Below are positions 31,461-40,316 of a DNA stretch of 64,000 bases, one piece after another. Positions within the stretch are counted from its first letter, which is position 1. The number at the start of each line of letters is the position of its first letter. A program made the position numbers and the translations under genes. The notes under the pieces are model-generated. The model searched no databases. It was not told where the DNA came from and worked only from the letters and a program-made list of their open reading frames with translations. Origin of the DNA: an uncultured Christensenellaceae bacterium (GTDB taxonomy: Bacteria > Bacillota > Clostridia > Christensenellales > Borkfalkiaceae); contig CAJUOY010000007.1 in the NCBI GenBank assembly GCA_910588645.1, positions 23,427 through 87,426 of the forward strand. Direction: 5' to 3'.

Positions 31461-32972
31461 ATGAACGTTACGGAAAAAAAGTCTAATCAGTGTAAAATCA
31501 ACTTGTACGGATATTTACGTATTCACGCAGAGGAAAGGCCGTCCGCGCCCTTCCTCATATCCGACGGTGAACCGGTGAGTTACGGCCGCGCGCTGGGAAT
31601 AGTTCGATCGGTTGCGACCGATCTCATTTCTGCGGGGGTGAGAAAGGGTGACAAGGTTGCTTTCCGTATAACAAGGTGCGCAGATTCGGTTTTGATTTCG
31701 CTTGCGTTGTGCGCCGTCGGGGCGGTGCTCGTTATGTGCGACGCTCATTTTTGCGTCCGCGACTATATAGAAAAATCGGGCGTCGATATTATCCCCGATT
31801 GGTACCTGACTAACGAGAAGAACGGTTTAAGCATAGACCTTGGCGGGAACTGGACTTTGGAGGGGAAGGACGGCGCTTCAAGGCTCTTGAATATATACAA
31901 AAACAATAATAACTTTGCCATATTGCCCGACCTTTCTCCCGACGATCCCTTTATGATAATATTTACTTCGGGCTCGACGGGCGCGAGCAAGGCCGTAGTT
32001 TTGAGCCATAAAAACGTAGTGGCGAACCCCGCGGACGCAATGCCGCTGTTCGAGGAAGACGAAAAGGATACTGCGGTTTCGCTGTTGCCTTTAAACCACG
32101 CGTTCGGTTTTGCCGTGGCCGCTTGCGCGGTTTTCTGCGGTCACGGTGTTGTGTTCCCCAGCAGTACGGATACAAAGACCGTATTAAGCTGTATAGAGAA
32201 ATACGGCGTAAGTTGTATATATTCGGTGCCCACTTTCTTCCTCGATCTTTTGGCGGACGGATTGCACAAGAAATATAATATTTCCTCTCTGAGGTTCGGA
32301 CTTATGGCGGGCGGCCCCTTTACTGAAGGGCAGATGAGGTTTATAGAGGGCGAGCTCGGATTAAAGCTTATGCCCGGGTACGGTATGAGCGAATGCGTGG
32401 GCATTTCCACGATGTCGTACCGCGATCCCGTAGGACTTCGCGCGGCGGGAGTGGGCAGGCCGTATCCTATGACCGACGTTTATATTCTCGACGATGACGG
32501 CAACGAGACAGAAACGGGGGAGATATGCGTGCGCGGTATGACGAGAATGCTCGGCTATTATACGGGCGGTAAAATTTCCGTCGAGCTCGACGAACAGGGC
32601 AGACTGCATACGGGCGATCTCGGATACTTCGATAAAGACGGGATATTACACATCAACGGCAGGAAAAAGGATATAATTATACGCGGCGGCGAAAATATAT
32701 CCACGATTAAAATAGAAAACGCGCTTCTGGAAGTCGGCGGCGTTTACAGGGCGGCGGCTGTGGGCGTGCCCGACGAAAAGTTCGGGGAAGTCCCGTGCGC
32801 GGCGGTGGTCCCCGCGAGAGGCGCGATCCTTACGGACGAGGGCATTCGCGCGGAGCTTTCCGAATTGGTTTCAAAGCACGAAATGCCCGTTAAAATTCTC
32901 ATATTAGAAACTCTGCCGTTGACCTCCTCCGGCAAGACGGATAAATTAAAATTAAAGGCGATGTTCGTATGA
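31461..32972 (+). CDS. Acyl-AMP ligase (adenylate-forming enzyme)
   Basis: A cytoplasmic enzyme of 503 residues of the ANL superfamily. The P-loop is FTSGSTGASKAVVLSHKN (168-185) and A5 is PGYGMSECVG. A7/A8 read HTGDLGYFDKDGILHINGRKKDIIIRG as two adjoining motifs, and A10 is LPLTSSGKTDK with the catalytic Lys492. It activates a carboxylic acid as acyl-AMP for transfer to CoA or a carrier protein. No carrier protein gene is found in the operon, so CoA or a distant carrier is the likely acceptor. AGGTGG precedes the ATG. It overlaps the next gene by 4 bases. Confidence 0.88.
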   Translation: MNVTEKKSNQCKINLYGYLRIHAEERPSAPFLISDGEPVSYGRALGIVRSVATDLISAGVRKGDKVAFRITRCADSVLISLALCAVGAVLVMCDAHFCVRDYIEKSGVDIIPDWYLTNEKNGLSIDLGGNWTLEGKDGASRLLNIYKNNNNFAILPDLSPDDPFMIIFTSGSTGASKAVVLSHKNVVANPADAMPLFEEDEKDTAVSLLPLNHAFGFAVAACAVFCGHGVVFPSSTDTKTVLSCIEKYGVSCIYSVPTFFLDLLADGLHKKYNISSLRFGLMAGGPFTEGQMRFIEGELGLKLMPGYGMSECVGISTMSYRDPVGLRAAGVGRPYPMTDVYILDDDGNETETGEICVRGMTRMLGYYTGGKISVELDEQGRLHTGDLGYFDKDGILHINGRKKDIIIRGGENISTIKIENALLEVGGVYRAAAVGVPDEKFGEVPCAAVVPARGAILTDEGIRAELSELVSKHEMPVKILILETLPLTSSGKTDKLKLKAMFV

Positions 32973-33226
32973 CCGACAGCGTGCTTTTAAATTCGCCGCT
33001 GATACTTATCTGTTACGGAATAGCTCTGTTTCTATGTGTGTTCGAACTCTTCAAACGCTCGTCTGGATACGTTATTCCTATCATATCCGCGTGCGTAAGT
33101 ATTGCGACCACCGCGTACGCGCTAGTTGCGGGCATATCCGCGACCGAGGCGATAATAGTTATTCTCATATTTTTAATACTACATCTTACCGTGTTTTCCG
33201 GCAAGAGGGGAGGCGACGACAAATGA
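32969..33226 (+). CDS. Small three-helix membrane protein
   Basis: A protein of 85 residues with three predicted helices (about 9-27, 31-51, 57-76) and a basic C-terminal end KRGGDDK. It lacks the DSL serine motif, so it is not an acyl carrier protein. It sits where dlt-type operons place small accessory proteins such as DltX, but I see no sequence match. ATGA overlaps on both sides couple it to the ligase and the MBOAT gene, which suggests it is a subunit of the acyltransferase complex. Confidence 0.7.
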   Translation: MTDSVLLNSPLILICYGIALFLCVFELFKRSSGYVIPIISACVSIATTAYALVAGISATEAIIVILIFLILHLTVFSGKRGGDDK

Positions 33227-34713
33227 GCTTCAACTCCCTGCATTTCCTTATATTTTTTGCATTGGTGCTTGCGCTGTACTGGGTTATTCCAAACAGGTTC
33301 CGTTGGATTTTACTGCTTGCGGCTTCGTATTACTTTTATATGAGCTGGAACGCCGTGCTGGTATTTTTAATCGCGGGAACGACATTGGTTTCCTACGGCG
33401 CGTCCATTGCAATAGAAAAGACTAAGAGAGTAAGCATTAAAAAGTTATTGTTGGCGCTGACGCTGATTGTGTGTCTCGGCACGTTGGTATTTTTCAAGTA
33501 CTTCAACTTCCTTTTAAAGAGCGCTATTGATTTTTTAAATCTCTTCTCACTGAATATAGACAGTTTCGCGCTCGATCTGCTGTTGCCGGTAGGTATATCC
33601 TTCTATACCTTTCAAACCCTCTCTTACGTAATAGACGTCTACCGCGGGGACTTCAAGGCAGAAAAGCATCTGGGATATTACGCTCTGTACGTATCTTATT
33701 TTCCTCAACTTGTCGCGGGGCCGATAGAGCGTCCGGGCGATCTTCTTCCGCAACTTCGCGGCGAGCATAAGTTCAATACGGACGATTTGTCTGCGGGGTT
33801 CAGAATAATGCTTACGGGATTTTTCCGTAAGTGCGTCGTTGCAGATTTCTGCGGTATCTACGTAAACAACGTGTATAACAATATAGACGGCGCCAATTCT
33901 CTTGCGGTATTGATAGCTTCCGCCCTGTTCTGCGTGCAGATGTACTGCGATTTTGCGGGGTATTCGGAAATTGCTTTGGGCGCGGCGCGGATGATGGGCG
34001 TCAGGCTTACGGAGAATTTCGACAGACCGTATCTTGCCCAAAGCTTTACAGGCTTTTTCCGCCGCTGGCACATTACTTTAACCCGTTGGTTTACGTACTA
34101 TCTGTATATTCCGCTCGGCGGCAACCGTAAAGGGACGGTGAGGAAGCTTTTAAACATATTTATCGTCTTTGCCCTATGCGGGCTTTGGCACGGCGCCAAC
34201 TGGACGTACGCTCTGTGGGGAATATACGTTGCGGTTATTATGTGTCTTGAAAACGTCCTAAAAAAACCTATGTCCCGGCTGTGCGGGAAACTGCGCATAG
34301 ATACTGATAATGCCGCCGTCGTTCTGCTGAGAAGATGTTTTACTTTTCTCCTGTGTATATTCGGCGCGGTGCTTTTCAGATCTCGTTCGGTTGTCGAGGC
34401 CGGTTCGCTTTACGCCAAGCTTTTTGCCGATATGGGCTTCGGTGAAGCGTATTACTCCGCGGCGTTCCAATCGCTTAAAATGAATTTAGTATCCGCGGTG
34501 CAGATTATTTTAAGTATTGCGGCAATGTGCCTTATCTATAATTTCGCAAAGTATAAACCGGATAGCAGTCCCTTGCCGTTGGCGGTAAAGGAAGCGTCGG
34601 CATATTCTTTGCGCGTCTGTACTTACGTTTATTTAATTTTGCTTATTGCGCTGTGCTGGATAACTTTGCTCGGTATGGGCGATGTTTCGTCATTCGTGTA
34701 TTTCCAGTTCTGA
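33223..34713 (+). CDS. MBOAT-family membrane O-acyltransferase
   Basis: A protein of 496 residues with about ten to twelve helices. The family motifs are LLPVGISFYTFQTLSYVIDV, YVSYFPQLVAGPIERP, MYCDFAGYSEIALGAARMMG, FFRRWHITLTRWF and the catalytic His323 in GLWHGANWTYALWG. It belongs with AlgI, PatA and DltB. These enzymes take an acyl group from a cytoplasmic donor through the membrane, so that an SGNH partner can place it on an extracellular polysaccharide or teichoic acid. The two SGNH-like proteins upstream are the expected partners. GAGGGGAGG precedes the ATG. The operon ends with a terminator. Confidence 0.92.
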   Translation: MSFNSLHFLIFFALVLALYWVIPNRFRWILLLAASYYFYMSWNAVLVFLIAGTTLVSYGASIAIEKTKRVSIKKLLLALTLIVCLGTLVFFKYFNFLLKSAIDFLNLFSLNIDSFALDLLLPVGISFYTFQTLSYVIDVYRGDFKAEKHLGYYALYVSYFPQLVAGPIERPGDLLPQLRGEHKFNTDDLSAGFRIMLTGFFRKCVVADFCGIYVNNVYNNIDGANSLAVLIASALFCVQMYCDFAGYSEIALGAARMMGVRLTENFDRPYLAQSFTGFFRRWHITLTRWFTYYLYIPLGGNRKGTVRKLLNIFIVFALCGLWHGANWTYALWGIYVAVIMCLENVLKKPMSRLCGKLRIDTDNAAVVLLRRCFTFLLCIFGAVLFRSRSVVEAGSLYAKLFADMGFGEAYYSAAFQSLKMNLVSAVQIILSIAAMCLIYNFAKYKPDSSPLPLAVKEASAYSLRVCTYVYLILLIALCWITLLGMGDVSSFVYFQF

Positions 34714-34732
34714 CGCAGTCCCAATAAAAGAT

Positions 34733-34764
34733 AAAAAGCGAACGGAGCAGTTCGCTTTTTTATT
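34733..34764 (+). terminator. Intrinsic terminator of the MBOAT operon
   Basis: A perfect 11-base stem AAAAAGCGAAC / GTTCGCTTTTT with a 6-base loop, followed by TATTTTT. Confidence 0.88.
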
Positions 34765-34869
34765 TTTACCGATTTTCAAAATAAGCTGAGGTTATCGTGC
34801 GTATCGCTAATTATTATATAAAATATACGATTTATTATTAAATAACTAATGTTTGGTAACCGATTTTAC

Positions 34870-34898
34870 TTGAAATAATCAAATATTTATGATAAAAT
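34870..34898 (+). promoter_or_regulatory. Promoter of the MoxR operon
   Basis: TTGAAA (34870-34875), a 17-base spacer and TAAAAT (34893-34898), in an AT-rich stretch. A GGGAGG ribosome binding site then precedes the ATG at 34975. The rest of 34765-34974 shows no coding or RNA feature that I can support. Confidence 0.65.
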
Positions 34899-34974
34899 GA
34901 ATAAAATATCATTTGTAAGCCTTTAAAATTTTATAAATGTATAAAAATACAAAAATATTCGGGAGGTAAGGACG

Positions 34975-36507
34975 ATGAGCGAAGAATTCGTAAAAATAAG
35001 AAAAAAACGGTTCGTTACTGCGGTTTTGCAAAGCGTCGGGTTTGGCGTATCGGCGGGACTTTTCTTTGCGGGCGCGCTTCTTTTGGCCTTAAAGCTCAGT
35101 GAGATAGAAATACATTTCGGATACTATATTCTTGCGGGGTGCGTCGCGGCTTTGTTAGTCGGCGGACTCCTGTTTCTCATTCTTCGTCCGACGGACGTAA
35201 AGATAGCAAAGCGTCTGGATAGAGATTATTCGCTGTCGGAAAAGATACAGACTATGGTGGAGTTTTCCGGCAACGACGAAGGTATGGTGCGCTTGCAGCG
35301 CGAAAACGCCTCCGAGTGTCTTCAAACTCTTCCCCGTAAAAAAATCAATCCCGCAAAATTATGGCACTATGCGGCGATACCTCTTGTCGCGGTTGCGCTG
35401 TTCGTATCGGCCGTAGCGATACCTGCCAAAACTGTTCAAAGCGAATATATACCGCCTTTTAATTACACCGACAGACAGCGTGAATCGTTGAAACAGCTCG
35501 TAGCCGACGTCAACCGTTCCAATCTTTCGGACGAAAACAAGCAGTTTGTTTCTTCAGCGATAGAGGATCTTTCGGAAACTCTCGAAACTGTCGACAACGT
35601 GCCCGATATGAAATCGGCGGTAATAACCTCGGTTGCAATGATAGACGCCGTGCTGTACACGGCGAACAGCTTCGATAATGCGGCGGCGGCGTTCGACAGT
35701 ACCGAAGAGGGAAAGGGTAATAAATATCTTTCCACCGCGTTAGAGGAAAGCGTTATGACTTTCCGCGCGGGCTCGTCGAGATTTACTCTGTACGAACAGG
35801 TCGAAGCGGCTGAAAAACAATTTGAAGATTCCATAGGCGGCACACTCGCTTTAAATCTGGACGAATGGAGAAAGACATTTGAAGTCAATATAGAAGACGG
35901 CGCGGCGGAGCTTATAACCGCAGCCGCGGAGAACGTTAAGGACAATATTTCACACCTCGAAAGTGCTGACGCCATAACTCTTGCATTGGATGCGTTCGCC
36001 CTTTCGTTGGAGGGTATATGCGTAAGTATCGACTCCGGCATAAACGACGTCGCGGTGCAGACAAGGCTCAATTCCGCGTTCACGACTCTCAAAAGCGATC
36101 TTCTCGTCGCGCTCATTCCGCAAACGCTTAATTGCATAATGGACGAATACGTGCGCATAAGAATCGCCTCCGTGTTCGGGCTTGCCCTAAACGAGCTTCC
36201 CGCGCTTTTCAGCGGAGTAAAGGGGGATCCCGGTACGAGTTACGATCCGCCCAAGGACGATGACGACGACAAATCTCAGGAAGGCGGCTACGGCAAGGGC
36301 GACAACATTTACGGCGGAGACGACTACATCTATCATCCTCAGACCGGCGAACTTTCGCCATACGGCGATCATCTGGAAGATTACTATTCCAAGGCAAGGG
36401 AATTGCTCGAAGACGACAGCATCCCCGAAAACGTAAAAAAATATATTGAAGAATACTTTAATATTTTATATCGCGGAATTCAGAACTCCGACAAAGAAAA
36501 TAAATAG
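34975..36507 (+). CDS. Membrane protein of the MoxR operon, unknown family
   Basis: A protein of 510 residues. Three membrane helices lie near residues 17-38, 46-66 and 122-143. The long soluble part is helical and acidic, probably coiled-coil-like (RQRESLKQLVADVNRSNLSD, IEDLSETLETVDNVPDMKSA). The C-terminal 90 residues begin with an Asp-rich low-complexity segment (PPKDDDDDKSQEGGYGKGDN). The first half resembles DUF4175-type proteins seen beside MoxR ATPases, but only loosely. Its position before moxR fits a membrane-bound substrate or adaptor of the ATPase. Confidence 0.65.
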   Translation: MSEEFVKIRKKRFVTAVLQSVGFGVSAGLFFAGALLLALKLSEIEIHFGYYILAGCVAALLVGGLLFLILRPTDVKIAKRLDRDYSLSEKIQTMVEFSGNDEGMVRLQRENASECLQTLPRKKINPAKLWHYAAIPLVAVALFVSAVAIPAKTVQSEYIPPFNYTDRQRESLKQLVADVNRSNLSDENKQFVSSAIEDLSETLETVDNVPDMKSAVITSVAMIDAVLYTANSFDNAAAAFDSTEEGKGNKYLSTALEESVMTFRAGSSRFTLYEQVEAAEKQFEDSIGGTLALNLDEWRKTFEVNIEDGAAELITAAAENVKDNISHLESADAITLALDAFALSLEGICVSIDSGINDVAVQTRLNSAFTTLKSDLLVALIPQTLNCIMDEYVRIRIASVFGLALNELPALFSGVKGDPGTSYDPPKDDDDDKSQEGGYGKGDNIYGGDDYIYHPQTGELSPYGDHLEDYYSKARELLEDDSIPENVKKYIEEYFNILYRGIQNSDKENK

Positions 36508-36519
36508 GACGTGATCAAA

Positions 36520-37533
36520 ATGGATAAAAAGACAGAAATCAGCAATGAAAACCTTGAAAGGGTAAAGACCTTCAGCCACGCGATCGAAAAGATTAAGCAG
36601 GAGATCCGCAAGGACGTCGTAGGTCAGGATGAAATCGTGGATAACGTTATCACCGCAATTATCGCGGGCGGCAATGTGCTGTTGGAGGGCGTGCCCGGTG
36701 TAGGTAAAACCCGTCTCGTACGTTCGCTTGGTAAAACGTTGAATTTGCCTTTCTCGCGTATTCAGTTCACTCCCGACCTTATGCCCTCGGACGTAACTGG
36801 TACAAACGTAATCGAAAAGGACGAAAGCGGCAAGATGAAGACGAGCTTCCGCAAGGGCCCTATTTTTGCAAACCTCGTACTTGCGGACGAAATCAACCGC
36901 GCGACTCCCAAGACGCAGTCCGCGATGCTCGAAGTTATGCAGGAGCACAAGATCACCGTAGCAAATACTACGTATAAGCTTGAGGAGCCTTTCTTTGTGC
37001 TTGCGACCGAGAATCCCATAGAGCAGGACGGTACGTATCCTCTGCCCGAAGCGCAGATGGACCGCTTTATGTTCAAGCTCTTGATGCAGTTCCCTTCGGT
37101 TAGCGAGCTTGTGGACATAGTCAATATGACGCAGATCACTCTCGACGAAAACGCGACCGCAGTTATCGACGGCAAGACAATTCTCGAAATGAGACAGCTT
37201 GCAAAGACCGTTCCCGTAATAGAAGAGGTTATGACTTACGCGGTAAACCTTATATCCAATACGCATCCCGAGTTGGAGCATACTTCGGCAACGGCCAAAA
37301 AGTACATAAAGAACGGCGCTTCGCCCCGTGCGGCTCAGGCTATTATCACCTGCGCAAAGGTGCGCGCACTTATGAACGGGCGCTACAACGTTTCCTATGA
37401 GGACATAGACGCGCTCGCTCACCCCGTATTGAGACACAGGGTTAAGATCAATTACAGCGCGGTAAACGATAAGCTCACCATAGACGACGTTATTACCCAG
37501 CTCGTTGCGGAAAACAAAAAATTGTCAAAATAA
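36520..37533 (+). CDS. MoxR-family AAA+ ATPase
   Basis: A protein of 337 residues. Walker A is GVPGVGKT (57-64) and Walker B is LVLADEINRA (Asp123, Glu124). Sensor 1 is VLATENPIEQDGTYPLPEAQ, with the MoxR-specific DRFMFKL after it, and the lid domain carries ASPRAAQAI. MoxR ATPases act as chaperones that insert metals or assemble complexes together with von Willebrand A proteins. The ATG at 36520 has AGGA 10 bases upstream; the GTG at 36511 is too close to it. Downstream DUF58 and two vWA genes complete the classic set. Confidence 0.95.
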   Translation: MDKKTEISNENLERVKTFSHAIEKIKQEIRKDVVGQDEIVDNVITAIIAGGNVLLEGVPGVGKTRLVRSLGKTLNLPFSRIQFTPDLMPSDVTGTNVIEKDESGKMKTSFRKGPIFANLVLADEINRATPKTQSAMLEVMQEHKITVANTTYKLEEPFFVLATENPIEQDGTYPLPEAQMDRFMFKLLMQFPSVSELVDIVNMTQITLDENATAVIDGKTILEMRQLAKTVPVIEEVMTYAVNLISNTHPELEHTSATAKKYIKNGASPRAAQAIITCAKVRALMNGRYNVSYEDIDALAHPVLRHRVKINYSAVNDKLTIDDVITQLVAENKKLSK

Positions 37534-37551
37534 AAAAGTAAGTATTGAGTA

Positions 37552-38436
37552 ATGAAAAATTCAGCGATTAACGAAGAGTTTCTGCAACAGGTCGAACAGT
37601 TGCAGATGTTAATAAAAAACAACGTTGCGGGCTTGTTCGGCGGCAATCACAAAACCAAGTCCTTCGGCTCTTCTTGCGAATTTTCCGACTATCGCGACTA
37701 TATGGCGGGCGACGATATAACCAAGATCGACTGGAACGCGTACGCCCGGTTTGAAAATCTGTATCTCAAACTGTATATGGACGAGCGGCAGATGCACACG
37801 AGGATTTACGTCGACGCAAGTCGTTCTATGGCTTACGGCAAGGGTAAAAAGGACGAGCAGGCTTTAAGGCTTGCCGCAACGCTTGCCTATCTGTCCATAA
37901 ACGAAATGGATAAGGTTTCGATTTACGCCGTGCGCGACAAACAGTTGGAGAGCGTGGTGACAAATCTGCTCGGGAAAGACGCATACGTATCAAGCATAGC
38001 AAAACTTAACGAAGTCGTTTTTGACGGCGACAGCTACATATCCGACTCCATAGTTCCCTCGAAAGTGGGATACGGGGACGGACTTTCCGTCATCATTTCC
38101 GACTTTCTCACCGATAATGATTTTGAAACGGCGATAGATCATCTTGCGTCCAAAAAGCGCGATATATTATGTATTCAGGTGTTGTCTAAGGAGGAACTTA
38201 ATCCCCTTATCCGCGGTAAAATGCATTTCTTCGACTCGGAGACCACGTCCAAGTTTTACCGCAAGAACATCAACAGGGACATAATAAAGGCGTATAAACA
38301 GGCTCTCGAATTCGCCACCGGCAGGATACGCGATTACTGCGCTGCGCGCGGGGCGGATTATATGCTTGTTCCCGCCGAAGAATCCGTGTACAAAATTTTC
38401 TTTGACAAATTAGTCAATATGGGGGTACTTAAATGA
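37552..38436 (+). CDS. DUF58 protein
   Basis: A protein of 294 residues. The DUF58 signature is SDYRDYMAGDDITKIDWNAY (near residue 46). A degenerate von Willebrand A-like fold follows (RIYVDASRSMAYG, then VIISDFLTD). DUF58 proteins are regular partners of MoxR ATPases; their role is thought to be in presenting or folding clients. It has no membrane helix. It starts 18 bases after moxR without a clear ribosome binding site and overlaps the next gene by 4 bases. Confidence 0.92.
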   Translation: MKNSAINEEFLQQVEQLQMLIKNNVAGLFGGNHKTKSFGSSCEFSDYRDYMAGDDITKIDWNAYARFENLYLKLYMDERQMHTRIYVDASRSMAYGKGKKDEQALRLAATLAYLSINEMDKVSIYAVRDKQLESVVTNLLGKDAYVSSIAKLNEVVFDGDSYISDSIVPSKVGYGDGLSVIISDFLTDNDFETAIDHLASKKRDILCIQVLSKEELNPLIRGKMHFFDSETTSKFYRKNINRDIIKAYKQALEFATGRIRDYCAARGADYMLVPAEESVYKIFFDKLVNMGVLK

Positions 38437-40316
38437 GTTTCATCTATCCTTTGGGATTGCTGGGCCTTATAGGAATCCCTATTCTGATCATCATTTATAT
38501 AATTAAAAACAAGTATACCGAGCAGGTCATTTCCTCGACGTATATATGGACGCTCAGCGAAAAGTTCTTAAAACGCAGGAACCCTATCAACAAGCTTGCG
38601 GGTATAATCAGTCTAATCCTGCAAATTCTCGCGGTGCTGTTTATCTCCGTTGCGGTCGCTCATCCGGTGTTCGTAATTCCCAACTCCGCATACGAGTATT
38701 GTTTTATACTCGACGGTACGGGCAGTATGAACATAGTAAGCGAATCGGGCACCAGGCTTGACGCCGGCAAAGAGCGCATTGCTTCGATCATAGACGGCTC
38801 TTTCGACGGTTGCACTTATACCCTTATATACGTGGGCAATTCCACGCAGACCGTTTACGAACCTACCGAAAATAAGGACAGGGCAATAAGACTTTTAAAC
38901 GAGCTCGAACCCACCTATGCGGATACGGAATTGAACGAGGCGCAGGGCATAGCTCAGGCATATTTCAACGAAAATCCTTCCGTTAAAACGTATCTTATAA
39001 CCGATAAAATGGTTGATATTGCAGAAAACGTGTTCGTGGTCGACGTTTCCTCGAACGAGGAGAATTACGCCGTTGCGGACGTTGAGTATACGGTAGCGGG
39101 CGGAGTGGACGAGGACGGCAAGACGGCCGTTTTAAATATCGACGTAAAGGCGAAAGCCGTCTCATATCAAAGCGACGCTACTTTGGAAATATCGCTGTAC
39201 TTCGATGACGAGACTGAGTCTGCCGACAATAAGACGGTAGAAGTCGGCAAATTGCAGGCGGTGAACGTGGAGCTTTCCGCAACCGTTAAATCGTTTAAGA
39301 GTTTCAGGGTAGTGGTAGAAAATAAGGACGCCCTGCCTATGGATAACGAGGTCGTTATATACAGCCCCGAACAGGAAAGTTCCTTCAAAGCTCTTATAGT
39401 CAGCGACAGACCTTTCCTCATAAACGCGGCTCTCAGGGCAAGGAACAACGTCGATACCGAAGTTGTATCGGTGGAAAAGTACGATCCCGAAATTACAGGC
39501 TATAACCTTTACGTGTTCGATTGCGCCGAGGTCACACAAATGCCCCGCGACGGCGCGGTATGGTTTTTGAAACCCTATGCCAACGTTCAGGGCAGCGGAT
39601 TTACCGTAAGGACTACCACAGATTTGAAACGCGCGGTAAAACTCAGCTATAACAGTTCCAGCGCTTCCATTGTCACAATGCTTACGAAAAACCTTTTGAA
39701 GCAGGACGTGGAGATACGCGGATTTGTAAAGATAGGTCTTAACCGCGGATTTACGACTATTATGTCTTACGACGGCAACCCCATGCTTGTTGCGGGTACG
39801 AACGAGTTCGGCAACAGGGAAGTTGTGTTCGCCTTCGACATTCACGAGTCCAGCCTGGCGGGCGACGCAGCCGTGGATTACAATATTTTAATGAACAACC
39901 TGCTTGCGTATACTTTCCCCGACGTAATTACGGAAACCAATTTTACTTGCGGAGATACCTTGCAGATAAACGTTATTCCTAATTGCAGCAGTATAAGAAT
40001 AGACAGCCCCTCGGGCGAGGCTGCTTACCTCAATACCGGTTCGGATATTGCGGAGTATACTCTGACGGAAGTAGGCGTTTATACTATTACTTTAAACGTA
40101 GGGGAAGCGGTGAGAACTTTTCACGCGTTTGCTTCCCTTCCAGAAGCGGAGCGTTATACTACCGTCGTACAGGATTCGTTCAGTCTGAACGGAACCCCTT
40201 CAAACAATAAAAAAGACGGTACTTACGACGACCTTTTGGCTTGGTTTATAATTCTGGCCCTGTTGTTTGCGGCCGACTGGATGGTGTATTGTTATGAGCA
40301 GTATCAGCTTCGATAA
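38433..40316 (+). CDS. BatA-like membrane protein with von Willebrand A domain
   Basis: A protein of 627 residues. Two N-terminal helices (about 4-24 and 57-77) carry the BatA start FIYPLGLLGLIGIPILIIIY. A vWA domain has a MIDAS motif DGTGS (94-98), with Thr rather than Ser in the middle. A beta-rich region of unknown function (230-590) follows, then one C-terminal helix (about 600-619). It would expose a metal-binding surface for protein contacts at the membrane. It overlaps the following vWA gene by 23 bases. Confidence 0.88.
   Translation: MSFIYPLGLLGLIGIPILIIIYIIKNKYTEQVISSTYIWTLSEKFLKRRNPINKLAGIISLILQILAVLFISVAVAHPVFVIPNSAYEYCFILDGTGSMNIVSESGTRLDAGKERIASIIDGSFDGCTYTLIYVGNSTQTVYEPTENKDRAIRLLNELEPTYADTELNEAQGIAQAYFNENPSVKTYLITDKMVDIAENVFVVDVSSNEENYAVADVEYTVAGGVDEDGKTAVLNIDVKAKAVSYQSDATLEISLYFDDETESADNKTVEVGKLQAVNVELSATVKSFKSFRVVVENKDALPMDNEVVIYSPEQESSFKALIVSDRPFLINAALRARNNVDTEVVSVEKYDPEITGYNLYVFDCAEVTQMPRDGAVWFLKPYANVQGSGFTVRTTTDLKRAVKLSYNSSSASIVTMLTKNLLKQDVEIRGFVKIGLNRGFTTIMSYDGNPMLVAGTNEFGNREVVFAFDIHESSLAGDAAVDYNILMNNLLAYTFPDVITETNFTCGDTLQINVIPNCSSIRIDSPSGEAAYLNTGSDIAEYTLTEVGVYTITLNVGEAVRTFHAFASLPEAERYTTVVQDSFSLNGTPSNNKKDGTYDDLLAWFIILALLFAADWMVYCYEQYQLR

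Noticed and set aside
34884..34914. ATGATA/TATCAT inverted repeat near the MoxR-operon promoter as an operator shared with the giant lipoprotein gene
   Set aside because: The arms are only six AT-rich bases, differ in order and spacing between the two sites, and largely coincide with -10 boxes.
36187..36397. Reverse-strand reading frames opposite the Asp-rich tail of the MoxR-operon membrane protein
   Set aside because: They have no ribosome site, and their low-complexity sequence mirrors the forward gene.
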